From: Pyrenopolyporus hunteri
Lineage: Eukaryota; Ascomycota; Sordariomycetes; Xylariales; Hypoxylaceae
Direction: 5' to 3'
Length of the DNA stretch: 64,000 nucleotides
NCBI GenBank assembly: GCA_902806595.1
Contig: CADCXC010000046.1
Span: forward strand, 868,001 to 932,000
The position numbers and the translations under genes were made by a program. This document shows, piece after piece, positions 10,719-22,333 of the stretch. Below the pieces are notes generated by a model. It made no database searches and was not told the DNA's origin. It saw nothing but the letters and a program-made list of their open reading frames with translations. The number at the start of each line of letters is the position of its first letter. The first letter of the stretch is position 1.

Positions 10719-12888
10719 ATGTCCTTTCTAGATGAAGCTCAGTCAGACGTCCCGCTTCTCTCAGAGAAGCACTCGGGCATCCCCGAATTCCTTCTCGAGA
10801 AAGCTCGGGAGGCAAAAAACGGCATCTTCGAAACGAGAACGAAGGTAAAGGCCTCAAGAAATAGATTACCAGTTATCCCCCCTGGTGTTGACGGGCAGGT
10901 ATTCGCGGACGCGCTCGGCGAGCTCGGTAAGGAGTTAGGCCAGGAGAACGTTGAACGTAATGATAAGCCCCTGAGAGACGGGTGGTAAGTAACGAACACC
11001 ACTGGCCTGATCCAGCACAGATACGCGCCCTAACACCAGTTACATGATATAGGTATATGGAACGTAAGTTAAATTATAAAACACATGGTTCGCTATAGTT
11101 TTTACTAAAGCAGGTAGATCCGAATACCCACGACCTCATGGCAGTTGTCGACGACGAGGAATTGGTCCCTTCGGCAATGGTTTATCCCGGAAGCACCGAA
11201 GAGGTCCAGAAAGTAGTTCTATGGGCAAACAAGTACCACATACCCATCTTCCCCATTTCGATGGGTCGAAATCGTACGTTCGGTGATGATAGGTGTATCC
11301 CGAAGAAGATCACGAGCTAATGGTTCCAGTGGGATATGGCGGTGCAGCACCTAGAGTGCGAGGATCAGTTCTCGTCGACCTTGGTAGGCGAATGAACAAG
11401 ATCCTTGATATCAGCCCTGAAGACTACACCTGCCTTCTTGAGCCGGGTGTCTCATTCTTTGCGCTCTACGAGGCGCTCCAGACGAAGGGATACGACCACC
11501 TCTGGGTCGATGTTCCAGATGTTGGTGGGGGCTCTATTATAGGGAATACCGTAGACCGAGGTGTAGGCTACACGCCCTACGGCGATCATTGGGCATGCCA
11601 TGCTGGTTTAGAAGTCGTGCTCCCTACAGGCGAGGTCATCCGAACGGGTATGGGTGCTCTCCCGGGCAATAATACTTGGCAAACATTTCCTTATGGGTTT
11701 GGACCGTATTCCGAGTTTGTCATTCCCACCCAACGTTGACGAGTAGTTATCGATGACTGACCGAATTGCAATTTAGCGGGATTTTCTCACAGTCCAACTT
11801 TGGCATTGTGACTAAGATGGGAATGACACTAATGCCAAATCCCGGTGGACACGAAGGATTTGTAAGGGCTGAGACATACTAATTAGATTCTGTCTTGAAC
11901 GGTACTAATCATGGGTCCCGCAGATGTACACCTTTCAGAAAGAAGAAGATCTCGACCAGATTGTAAGTTTACTAGTCGAATATTTTCTCGGTGGTAGGGT
12001 GCTAAAAGAGATTTCCGCTAGATTGAAATTATTCGCCCGCTGCGCATCAGTAATATACTCGAGAACGTTGCGCAGCTGCGCCACGTTACCCAAAGCATTG
12101 CCGTTCGCGGTAGACCACGGACAGACTATTATGAAGGCGATGGCACGATTCCGGAGGATGTGGTTCATAAGGTCGCGGCCACTCTTCCCGTAGGCGACCA
12201 TGCATGGGTTTACTATGGCATGTCGTACGGGCCGCCGCACATCCGCCAGTACAAGCTTTCTATCATCGACACAGAGTTTAAGAAGGTCTCGGGCGCTCGT
12301 CGCATTGATCCGTCAACGTTACCTCCAGACGAGTATTTCTGGGCAAGGGACCGCATTGCTTCCGGTACTCCAGAGCTCGAGGAATTGCGTTGGGTCAACT
12401 GGATGCCTAACGGCGCTCACATTGCGTTCTCGCCCGTAAGTCCGATCCGCGGCGCTGACGCGAAGAAGCTGTTCGAACTAGCTAAGCGGCGACATGACGA
12501 ATTCGGGATCGACCTATTCCCCGCGTTCTGCGTCGGCTTGCGCGAGATGCACCTGATCGTCGAGCTCGTGTACGACCGTGCGGATCCTAAGCGCCGCAAA
12601 GCCGTGCTGGACTGCTTGCGGCACATGGTCGACGATGCGGCGGCTTGCGGCTACGGAGAATACCGAACGCACTTAGTCCTCATGGACCAAGTTGCCGGAA
12701 CGTACAATTGGAACGACGGGGCTCTGATGAAGTTCCATGAGAGGTTGAAGGACGCGTTGGATCCTAATGGCATCATGGCGCCTGGGCGCTGTGGCATTTG
12801 GCCGAAGAAATATAGAAATCGTGGGTGGGAGATGACTCGAGCTAGAGGGGAGAATTCCCAGGGAGATGGCGTCGCGCCACCCTCGTAG
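10719..12888 (+). CDS. vaoA: Vanillyl-alcohol oxidase-type FAD enzyme
   Basis: Oxidises para-substituted phenols such as vanillyl alcohol or 4-(methoxymethyl)phenol with production of H2O2. Seven exons are read: 10719-10984, 11053-11063, 11118-11273, 11330-11714, 11777-11861, 11924-11962 and 12022-12888, giving 602 aa. The 11-nt second exon restores DGWYMEHPNTHD, which lines up with the family's DGSYMKPTHTHD. Key residues are present: YGDHW with the catalytic Asp near residue 227, NGAHIAFSP with the covalent-FAD His near 445, GEYRTHL with the phenolate-binding Tyr-Arg near 524, and PNGIMAPG at the C-terminus. The PP-loop region (GYGGAAPRVRGSV) is intact. The start at 10719 has a good context (gccATG) and avoids an upstream 22-codon in-frame extension that looks non-coding. 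Length is slightly above the usual 560 aa because of both termini. Family assignment is strong. Confidence 0.92.
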
Positions 12889-15215
12889 GAAATGCGGCAC
12901 GGGGTTGAATATTGTCTCCCGGTATTGTACGAGTGCTCAGATAGAAATGATATATACCAGCTGCTGTCGCGCTCTTTTCACACTCAATGCGTACCTACCT
13001 ATACTATGGTGAGCGATTCCGCCTTTCCCCACTGCCGTTTATACGCCCGTGATATCCTCTACCGAGGAACGACATTGGTCTACTCTAAAATGCCCCCCTA
13101 TTGTTATAAGTTACACGATAAATCTGTTACTGAACTCGCCGTGGGAGCGTAGATGCCTACCTACCTACCTACCTACCTACCTAGCTAGGTAGGCATGGCG
13201 TTTCCAATGCGTTGAGGTAAGTATCTAAAGTGATGCGTAATGACCCCTTGGTTGGATATTGGCCTATGATGCGATGATTATAAAGACTGTAGACCAAATA
13301 GGACCCAATCTACAAATCGCCAAATACGGGTAACGGATCTAGAAATCGAATCTAGCAGCCCCATAAGACCGGCTAGATCGGACGTATGATTCAAGTGAAG
13401 CCTAGACATCTCCGATGTATGAAAACCAAATAGGTAGCATTGTGTCAGATTGGTATGCGCCTATTGGCGTGGTCTCCTCGCATATGGGAAGCGGCCCGGA
13501 CACGGGTAACCCACGATATGCAAGATGGAGGCAAAGCTACATGACTTACTTGAGCGTTTCTGCGCCTTCGTAATTGAATTAAATTCCTATGTTTTGAACC
13601 TTTGAAAACGCTGCCATCGCAGAATAGTACCACGGAGTTATGTAATATACCTAGGAAAGAAAAACCATCGCGTGATACCAAGGTAGGTAGGTAACTAGCC
13701 TTCACGGCTATTCCCGTAGTCTTCGTTACTTCGTTCAATCCGGCGAGCGCTCATCCTGGTCCGTTCGTACTTGTCAAGCACCTACGAGGTTAGCGTTCCC
13801 ATGCGTGGTGCCTTGTAATTTAAGGGTGTTTGGGACTTTTTCTTCCCGCTTCGCACGCTCACGTACCGGCATAATTTCCCCTCAAGTTTCGGTTCGAATC
13901 AGAAGCCTTTCAATTCGCTCGAGTTCATTTCCCCATAGTCGCATCTAAGAAGATTAGAATCAAAATACCGCCAATGCCATATATCTTATCAAATCATGCC
14001 GTTAGGTGCCTTTTAGATTGATCAGAGTCCACGTATCTTGCGTTAGGAAACCCGAGACGGAGTCGCTCAGTCGAGCTGATGAACACCTGTTCTCCACCGA
14101 AGCGATCAAAGCGCGAACGAGCCCCAAACCGTTCGTTCTTCATTCATGGTTCGAAAGCCAAGCTTCGTCAAAGCCTCTAGGTTACTGAAGATCCATTATC
14201 ATGCAAGTGAGATTTCGGCGCATGGAGCGTCGACTCTGCTACGTAAGGAACCCTGCAGTACCCCTTACAGCTGAATCCTTCACTTACCAACTCTAGAACT
14301 AGCCGTGCCAGGATAGGTGCATAGCATTTCGAAGGGTTCATCGTAGGAGGTATTTAGTCCTTATAAGGCTGATTGCTTCACGTGCGACAATTCCCGTTTC
14401 GCGATGAATGCCGAAGCTCGTTCGTAACTTGTGAGTTTTCTCTGGTGGTGTATTACTCAAGGGGTGGGCGTCTCGTGAACATCACTCTAACCCCGCCAAA
14501 AGTTGAGAGGAGATCGAAAATGAGACATGTTATTCCAAGCAAGCCTACACATAATATAGAACTGCGAGCAAGTTTACTACCATAGTAAGTGAATCAAGAA
14601 CAGGCTATACTATAGTACGCTTTGAAACCAGGATAGGGTTGCAGCTAGACCCTGATACGGATAGCTTCTGTCATCGCTACCAAAGATCAGCCTCTGCTGT
14701 CCTATAAAAGGCAAAGCCCGCCCCAGACCGTCGTACCGGAAAATGCAGATGTGCCGGGATCTAGCTGCACGCCAAGTCTCGACTTTAACCGTTCGTGATG
14801 GCTCCCCATAGCGGCAACCCGCTCTTGGGAACCGGTGACATGGGATTCCCTCTTTCGAATGGCGAGCTCCGGGTTCCATTATGCCACTCTTATATTTCCG
14901 TCCCAATCGCTCCCCTGGCAGCTTGAGTGACTAGCTTCGGGGATCGTCCTAGGCTCTACCATGGGGAAATTATAGTAAGGTGCTGCTTGGGGACGCCCGC
15001 AACTTCATAGTAAGGGAAATCCTGGGTGCTACTTTGGGTCATCGACTCTTGCTCGTCCGTCTCTCTTTCTCTTCTCCTCTACTTCCCACCGACCGCGCCA
15101 AACTTATTTCGAGATGCTTTAAATATCAGTCTCCGTCATGGATATCTGGTTTACCTAAACATACCAAAGCTTTGGCAGGGCTCTGAACGAGCCCAAGCCG
15201 ACCAGGTAGCCAAAA
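12889..15215. other. Intergenic, 2.3 kb
   Basis: No gene is supported. The main feature is the (ACCT)n array and palindrome at 13153-13196; a further AGGTAGGTAGGTAA motif lies near 13681. Remaining open frames are under 115 codons and unlike any family I know. The right end carries the promoter of the rhodopsin-fold protein. Confidence 0.55.
13153..13196. repeat. (ACCT)n microsatellite with terminal palindrome
   Basis: Six or more ACCT units are followed by inverted AGGT units. Outer arms ATGCCTACCTA (13153-13163) and TAGGTAGGCAT (13186-13196) are perfect complements. The core CCTACCTAGCTAGGTAGG (13176-13193) is an 18-bp perfect palindrome. The tract can fold as a long hairpin. Confidence 0.9.
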
Positions 15216-16659
15216 ATGGCCTATCAACCGATAGACGCGGAGACGCTCGCCCGTCTTCCCCACGACAGTCGCGCCGGCGAGACGATAACGGCCGTTGTAC
15301 TGTGCATGTCTTTCGCGACGGCGGCTGTTTGCCTACGGTTATACACAAGGCACTTCATCTTGAATAAATTATGGGTGGACGATTATCTGGCATTTGCCGG
15401 AATGGTATGCCCAATTGGATCTTGGTCCCCTAGAACACGTAACGTCTAATGGCTGTACTAGATTGGAATGATCGCGAATGGCATCGTGCAATGCATGCAT
15501 ACGAAATATGGGCTCGGCGCTCATTTTTATGATATAAAAGACGAAAACGAAGGCCTTCAGTTCTGGAAAGTAAGAATACCGAAAATATTGGCTTTTTTTT
15601 AACATGCGAAGTACTAATTTGTTCGCTGTAGATATTTTATTTCTCGACCATCACGTACAACAGCACCTTACTGTTTGTAAAATTCAGTTTATTCCTCCAA
15701 TACTACCGTTTGATTCAGGAAATCCCTCGCTACCGCTTATTATATCTTGTTGTAATGGCCCTTGTTGGAAGTTGGGTCGTTGCGCAGGAGTTTATCCTTA
15801 TATTCTCATGTACTCCTATTCATGCATATTGGGATCACAGCCCTGGCGGAACCTGCCTGGATAGTAGTCTGATCGGATGGATGAACTCGATTGGGAACAT
15901 CGTCACCGATATAATCGTCCTAGTTCTCCCCATCCCGGTTGTGTGGAGGTTGAATTTGAAAAAGGGGAGGAAATGGGCAGTACTAGGCATTTTCACACTA
16001 GGTTTCTTGTGAGTATCTTCGGCCTCTTACATCGTACGCCTCTAACCAGGAAAAGCACCTGTATCGTGTCTATATGCCGCATGGTCTTCTTCGCCAAAAT
16101 GAGTGACGACCTCACATACGACCTCGTAACAGTCGCCGCTTGGGGAGAGGCGGAATCGGCATCAGGACTCATATGTTCATCTCTCATCGCCCTAGGCCCA
16201 TTGATTCGTCGGATATCTCGTCGCTTTCGAAAGGTTAGGGTCACTGCGACTCCCCCGCAAAAGTATACCTTCGGCGGTACCAACCCCTTTTCCCGCCACA
16301 CAACAAATCGAGATAAGAGTTTACTACGAACGAACGGTTCCAGGAAGCCGTTTGACGATGGCAGTGAGACGGAATTAAATCGTATAGACCTTAGTAGGTC
16401 TCAGAAAACCGTGACACAGAACGATGGGAGGTCGATTCGTAGCACTAAATCCTTGGAGATAGAGTCGAGTCCCGATTCCCGCCGCTCAGAGATTTTGCCC
16501 GACCTTCGCTTAGGTCTGGAGACGGGAATACGGACAATTATAAGTACGGGGAATCGAGACAGCATGCACTCTGAGTCGTTACCAGCCGCGTCGAACGGCA
16601 TTGTGGTAAAACAGGTGTGGTCTGTTCGTAACAAAGAGCCAGGCGAGAGGGACGATTGA
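15216..16659 (+). CDS. Fungal rhodopsin-fold (SAT4/PTH11-like) integral membrane protein
   Basis: A plasma-membrane seven-helix protein of the large fungal family often listed as rhodopsin domain-containing. Some relatives (Pth11) are surface sensors; most are uncharacterised. Four exons are read: 15216-15404, 15462-15569, 15632-16008 and 16056-16659, giving 425 aa. Helices follow the family plan: AVVLCMSFATAAVCLRLYTR, WVDDYLAFAGM, IFYFSTITYNSTLLFVKFSL, YLVVMALVGSWVVAQEFILI, and GWMNSIGNIVTDIIVLVLPI. Further hallmarks are CLRLYTR, the WVDDY pair, C-x-P-I-x-A-x-W-D, and the DIIVLVLPIPVVWRL helix. The C-terminal 150 residues are hydrophilic, Ser/Arg-rich and probably cytosolic. For the third intron I chose the acceptor at 16055, which keeps a Lys out of a helix (GFFTCIVSICR); an acceptor at 16049 would also keep frame. 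Ligand and pathway are unknown. Confidence 0.88.
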
Positions 16660-17010
16660 TTTTATAGCATCATTGATACCCATTAACAATCAAATGAAAA
16701 ATTCAAATACCTACGTGCAATCAAGGCGATACGATGTTCTAGTCCGGGTCATTTTTTTCTCGGACATAATCGTGATATGCTACTTAGTATGTCAGTAACT
16801 CACACGTTTCCAATACACTTTCAGTCTCTTCTATGTGTTTATTTTAGTTTATAATTATCTAGTAGCTTATGTAGTTTAGATCGTCACCAATTCACTCCCG
16901 TTTCCGACCTTTACGTCATATCTTGGCTCGTCGTATCTTAATATGCAGGACGGCTTGAGATACCACGCCGGATTTAGCTACGTAAGGTATGATTATCCTT
17001 CTGTGGGAGC
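16660..17010. other. Intergenic between convergent genes
   Basis: About 350 AT-rich nt holding two 3' ends. No additional signal is seen. Confidence 0.55.
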
Positions 17011-18104
17011 CTAGAACAGATACGAAGGACAATAATGGGCTTCTCTAGCATGCCTGGGGATACGATGGTGGCAGGCACGAGGGTTCCGTTGCCATCTTGA
17101 CTGATCATGTTGGCAAGGACACTATCAACAAAAGTTAGCAATTATACCCTTCATAAAGGGGTTGAAGCATGCCTCGAGGGCAAAGAGTCAATAAATACGA
17201 CCAGGAAGCTTTTACTTCGAGATACGATAGAAAGATGTAAGGAATTCTAAAGAAAACTTACATAATGATCAATGAGCCCTGCAGTATCGTGGGAACAAGG
17301 GCAATAGTGATCGCCATAGGCTTCAGACTTCCAACGGGTTCGACGACAGAAGTGATCGAGCAGCCCTTCTGTATCGTGAATTAGGCAACCTTGAGACCGT
17401 ACAAAATCACAGGCGTCAATCAAAGCTTCGTGGTCCCCATGAACTGGACAGTATGGTGCGCAAAACTGCTGGTCTGCTTCATACGGGAACAGTTCGAGGA
17501 TCCTATCGTCATCCTCGAAAACTAAATCCCTGTTTCGGGACGTCGCTAGATCTACGGGATTCCCATTTTCGTCTATGGTGACATGAATATAGCCATCTAG
17601 AACTAGATTATCTGGGTCGGTACCGAAGGCTAGAGATATATGGGGATCAGCCGCCGTGGTTTGGTGGTAGAAGCGTATACTATCGGGATTCCAGATATTA
17701 ATCCTCTTCCCGTCTCTATCAATGAACCTGCTAGACTGCGCCGCACATCTAATGTAGACGTGGGTTACCCCTTTTAGACTTCGAGCTACTTGCCGCGCGA
17801 TATTCTGGTTGGCTTCCCTGGAAACATCAAGAAGAGGAATCTTTCCCAACCAGACGATCTTAGGGTCTTCCACTGTGCCGTTGCCAGTTATACGGTCCTC
17901 TTCACCTACGAATGTGGGCCTCGGTTTCCCTTGCGGTAATCCCATGTCGGGATTCCACAACTCGGGGCCATTTTCCGTAGAAGTCGGTTCGATATTTAGA
18001 CTCGATTCTCCAGAAACGTTTCCCTCATTTTCTTCCTGGCTACCCGCGGCGGGTTCATTGGTCTCCCATCTGCCTGAAAGATCCTGATTTGGGGTGCTAG
18101 CCAT
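17011..18104 (-). CDS. Unknown protein with Cys/His-rich repeated C-terminus
   Basis: I do not recognise this gene. Exon 1 runs from ATG at 18104 to 17262. A strong intron signal follows: GTAAGT donor, a TGCTAAC branch site and a GATAG acceptor at 17122. Exon 2 is 17121-17011, giving 317 aa. Without splicing the frame ends after VSFL at 17247. The N-terminal 70 residues are acidic and disordered. The middle (about 80-200) looks globular (VWLGKIPLLDVSREANQNIA, HVYIRCAAQSSRFIDRDG). The C-terminus repeats a short unit of the type C-P-x-H-D-x-x-x-L-I-D-H: CPVHGDHEALIDAC, CLIHDTEGLLDHFC, CPCSHDTAGLIDHY, then CPCQHD from exon 2. These may bind metal. A leader intron is likely at 18125-18169. Function is unknown. 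Confidence 0.7.
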
Positions 18105-18124
18105 GATAGATATCGTCAGAGGTA

Positions 18125-18169
18125 CTAAGTTTAGATTCAGTGTTATGTTAACCTGATTCCATTACTTAC
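18125..18169 (-). other. Probable 5'-UTR intron of the unknown Cys/His gene
   Basis: On the minus strand a GTAAGT donor at 18169 is followed by a CTAAAC branch-like site and a CTTAG acceptor at 18125, ending 20 nt before the ATG. Joining the flanks gives a stop in the only upstream ATG frame, so the upstream exon is read as untranslated. Confidence 0.45.
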
Positions 18170-18206
18170 GTTCGCCAAACACGTGCACATCGAGACCCAG
18201 TGGCAA

Positions 18207-18214
18207 CTTATATA
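18207..18214 (-). promoter_or_regulatory. Putative TATA box of the unknown Cys/His gene
   Basis: TATATAAG on the minus strand lies about 40 nt upstream of the proposed leader-intron donor and about 100 nt upstream of the ATG, which suits a TATA element. Confidence 0.4.
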
Positions 18215-19930
18215 GAATGCAGGACGCAAGTGGGGGAGGCATCGTATGGTTTCAAGAAATATAAAGCCCTTGTCTAAGGCAAACAAGATGTACAGAGAAT
18301 GTATTAATGGTTAAAAGAGCGTAAACAAAGAAGTTAATAGACAAGGGGCTGTCTGTACGGACTCTGAAACAATCAGCACCTCCAAAATGGTTTCCTAAAG
18401 TCACGGTGACCATTGACGATAGCCTATTCTTTAGTTATAAAGCATATGGCCACGTGGATAGGGGCACAACCGAGTAGACCGTAACGTGCTACCCATATAG
18501 CAAGGGTGGTTTCCTGGCCCGCCATAAGCCCCCGAAAGAAATCGTTTCCCTTGTCGGTCAGCCGTGGGTGTGAATAGGGAGTTTAACCCGGGTATACTAT
18601 TCTACTCAACGATTTTAGAATAAATGAACCAATAGTGAGGTCTAATATGATATTAACCATATTTTAAAGAGCCATGATGAGGATAAGGCCGTTGGGTTGG
18701 TCGAAAAATGCATGAGAATCCACAGCTATAAATACGCTTTTTTGGTTCCTACTTCGAAGCCCCAGGGATACTCAACTAATAACGATCTAGAACCTTCCAA
18801 ACTAGCGGTAGCTGAAAGATCTACTTTCGATCCACCGGAACCGAAAGTCAGCTTTTCGGAATATTAAGATTAGGCTCGTAAGGGCGTCCGGCTACAGGGT
18901 CTGTTCCGTTACTATGTGACCCGTGGTATAGGAAGACATTACTCCTGATAAAATGACTATAAGAATAAATAGGTACCTATAATAACAACCCATTCAGGCT
19001 GCAGTATGTGAATGGCTATGTCTGGCGATTCTTTAAACTTCGCATTCCAATTCTTAGATAACAAAGCTGAATCTTGACTTTATTCTCAGTGAAAGAGAAA
19101 TTTCAATACCAGGGCTACTACTTTGAAGTACCGAATATTAAGTTGACGGAAATGTTCCGGAATTAAGGCTTCGCGATCTATGCCCCTGACAAGTTCCCAC
19201 CAACTCGATTTCTGAATTTTCCGCTCGGTCTCTGAGTGACGTCGGCTTACTGTGGGTCTGAATAGCTTCAAATGCGAATTAGCATCCGTGAGGTGCTGAA
19301 ATCGACTAAGCCTCGGTATAATCAACGCATAAAAAATTTACCAATTGAAACATCTAAATCAGATTGTGCGTGAGCCAACGTTTGTGAATGCCAACTACAT
19401 ACCTACATAACGAAGTTGCTGACCTCCATGTTACCTGTCATAAATACGGACAACGGAAGTTTTCTCTTGTCCCGTAAGCGTATTATAAGCGTATTATGTA
19501 AATTTCTATAACCGGAAGGAATACGAGGTAGCTATGTCTCTATATGCGTCCTTACTAAGAGTCCAATAGCCTGTTACAGAACGGGTATAGCGATTAGATC
19601 GAGCGGTACGAACGGACGTATCTGCTTCAAGCCGATCCTAGCCTAGGCTCCCTCCCAAGGAGGATGTCGATGATGCTAGCAACTAATAGGGTCACCTTGA
19701 TTGGCCCCTTTCCTTTATATCCGGCATGGTTCGTTCATGCTGGAACATGTGAGACTTAAACCAGGCTACCTTGGATGAGTAGATATCAAGCGAACAGGGT
19801 TGGCCAAGATCTCTATTATTTATTATATATTAGCCCTGGGATATAATAGTTAGATGTTTCAGAGGAGAATAGATGTTTTATCGAGGGAATCTCTGGTTTC
19901 GACTGTTTGTATTGAATCGCGAGGGTCAAG

Positions 19931-21783
19931 ATGGCCTTCGAAGGTGTTTTTGACTACACGAGAAACTGTGTAGGCTCACATACTATTCTCGCTTCTTCTG
20001 CGACTCTCATACTTGCGATATCTCTCTTATTCTACCTTTTATATCGTGCTGCTCTACCGAGACCATTACCTAACATTCCGTACAACGAGGCGTCGGCTCG
20101 CAACCCCTTCGGCGATGTGCCCGCGGCGATGTCTCACATCGCAAACGATGGAGGCGATCTCATCAGCTACCTCCAGTCAACTTTGCAGAATCTTAACGCT
20201 CCTCTAATACAAGTATTTATCCATCCCTTCAGCAAGCCACGCCTCATCCTCTCCGACTATAAGGAAGCATACGATATCTTGGTTCGTCGTACCAAAGATT
20301 TCGACCGTTCCACGTCGACCGGCGACCCGTTCCGAGGTCTTGGGCCCGCCCATCACATCCAACAAAAGACAACTCCAGCGTGGAGGTCTCAGCGCCGCTT
20401 GATACAAGACCTCATGACCCCAAGTTTCTTACACGAGGTTGCCGGTCCAGCGATACATCGGAATGCGTCATCGCTTATTGATTTATGGCGGGCTAAGAGC
20501 AGAGTTGCGGACGGGAGGCCTTGGAGTGCCTTTGAGGACATAGGTAATGTTTCGTTAGATGCTGTCATAGCTTTCACCTATGGAGATCAATTTAGCCAGC
20601 GGCATAATGCTACGAGGGCGAATCTCGAAGCCGTTAGGTCTATGCATGAGTCAACAATTCAACCCCCGAAGAGTTCGAACGGCCTGGACGAGCCTATAAA
20701 ATTTCCTAGTGGAGACGCAGATGAATTGATAGGTGCTATAATGGAGCTTGTTGGCGAAATTGAGGGTGTCCAAGGTAGCCCTTTTCCGGACTTGCAATGG
20801 GTTTACAACAACTGGAAGCCTCGAATTCGGAAAGCGACTAGGATTAAGGAGTATCATATCACAAACGAGCTTAAGGATGCCTTAGGTAGAATGAAAGGCA
20901 CAGACGAAAGTTTTGTGAAATCTGCTTTGGATCATATGGTTTTCAGGGAGAAGGGCTTGGCGGAGAAGGACGGAAGAGCCCCTGATTACTTCTCGCGGAT
21001 TATGATAGACGAGGTAGGTCGACGTGCGGGACATCTTCCACAGACAACGTAGGAGCTTACGCAACTCTTTAGATTTTCGGTTTCACCGTCGCCGGCAACG
21101 ACACATCGGGTACCGCTATCAGTTGGGCTGTTAAATACCTAGCTGAGTACGGGACGGTACAGACGAAGCTGCGAAATGAACTCGAGGCCGCGTTCACTGC
21201 TGCCGCCTCCTACGGCGGTAACCCAACTACGCAAGAAATTACCGCAACCCACCTTCACTATCTAGACGCTTTCATCGAGGAGACACTCCGATATTCCGCT
21301 AGCGTACCCGTAGTCGAGCGTCAGGCGGCGGTCGACACTCAGCTTCTCGGCCATCACGTTAAAAAGGGTACCGTGATAACGTGTCTAGTGACCGGTCCGT
21401 CTATGATGAGCCCTGCCTTCGATATCGAAGAGTCGCGACGCAGTGAAGGCTACCGAGCCGCTAAAGACGATAGCCAGCGGGAGTTGCCGTGGAACCCAAG
21501 TGACATGGCTTTCTTCAATCCAGACCGGTGGCTCGTGGCCGGCAAGTTTGATAGAAACATCGGTCCACAAATGGCGTTTGGCATGGGCACCAGGCAATGC
21601 TGCGGAAAGAGACTGGCTTATATTATGCTGCGTATTATTATAACGCTGATAGTATGGAACTTTGAGTTGCTGCCGTGTCCGCCGGCTCTATCAGGACACA
21701 AGCGAGTTCTGATCTTAGCGAGTAAACCTAGGGACTGTTATGTGCGTTTGCGCGAGATCAATCGGGGCAAGGCGGAAGCTTAG
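19931..21783 (+). CDS. Cytochrome P450 monooxygenase
   Basis: An ER-anchored heme-thiolate monooxygenase. Two exons, 19931-21013 and 21073-21783, join in phase 0 across a 59-nt intron to give 597 aa. The N-terminus has one hydrophobic anchor (about residues 18-37, SHTILASSATLILAISLLFY) and a proline-rich hinge (LPRPLPNIPYN). The I-helix oxygen-binding motif AGNDTSG is near residue 368, the K-helix EETLR near 430, the FNPDRW motif near 504, and the heme loop FGMGTRQCCGKRLA with the thiolate Cys near 537. All P450 signatures are present, so the enzyme should be active. About 30 residues before the FNPDRW motif (SRRSEGYRAAKDDSQRE) are charged and unusual in length. The subfamily and substrate cannot be told from motifs. 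Neighbours do not form an evident biosynthetic cluster. Confidence 0.92.
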
Positions 21784-22333
21784 AAGGAAATCCAGAATTC
21801 GCTACTCCATTATTCTGTTAAATATAGTGAAACACCCGAGGAACTTGAATATCCGCCGATAATCACGTATTTGGTCAATGGTCCTCATTATCAATAGTCA
21901 GGGGTCTTGAGTGAGATAGGATTTAGGAGCTACACAAACGCGTTTCACGACCTATCTATAGTATACTTCAAACGGTGACTCTGACTGCGTCCTACAGGTT
22001 AGTTAATTCCCAGCTAGAGAGGTTCACAATGATGAGAGAGATAAACCATCCCAATGCAGAGTAAGAATAAACGGGCATAACATTGGTCCACTGTTTTTGA
22101 CTTCAAATTTCAATTCTATCCTGCCATTCCCTAGCCCTATCTCAGCGGAGTTTTCCCACGCGCCAAAAGAGAATCCCGGTTACCGCTCAAAGATAAAAAG
22201 GTCCCATCAAACAATTCCAAGCCCTTGCTAGGCCATCAATGGGTATATACAGGAGAATCATAGTAGTAAAATAGACGGCCGGCCGCGGGCAATATATACA
22301 ACATGGAATCAAAAGTGGGAAACCCTTCCGAGA
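21784..22333. other. Intergenic between convergent genes
   Basis: About 550 nt with the 3' ends of the P450 (+) and the DUF1996 gene (-). No gene or striking repeat is seen. Confidence 0.55.

Larger units (their letters stand above)
18105..19930. other. Divergent intergenic region, 1.8 kb
   Basis: It should contain promoters for the unknown gene (-) and the P450 (+). No gene is supported; a minus frame at 19086-19325 has no recognisable family. One AGGTACCT motif lies near 18971. Confidence 0.55.

Noticed and set aside
13885..13905. GGTTCGAATC word resembling a tRNA T-loop
   Set aside because: No A-box at the right distance and no acceptor or anticodon stems can be drawn. The similar word near 14147 also fails.
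15877..16055. Alternative frame through the third exon and third intron of the rhodopsin-fold gene
   Set aside because: This frame reads MDELDWEHRHRYNRP with no helix; the other frame gives the family's membrane helices, and the two coincide only after the intron.
17247..17261. Stop after VSFL as the end of the Cys/His gene
   Set aside because: The codons are the GTAAGT donor of an intron with a good branch site and acceptor; kept only as an alternative end.
19086..19325. 79-codon minus frame
   Set aside because: No domain likeness and no upstream signals; isolated in a long gap.
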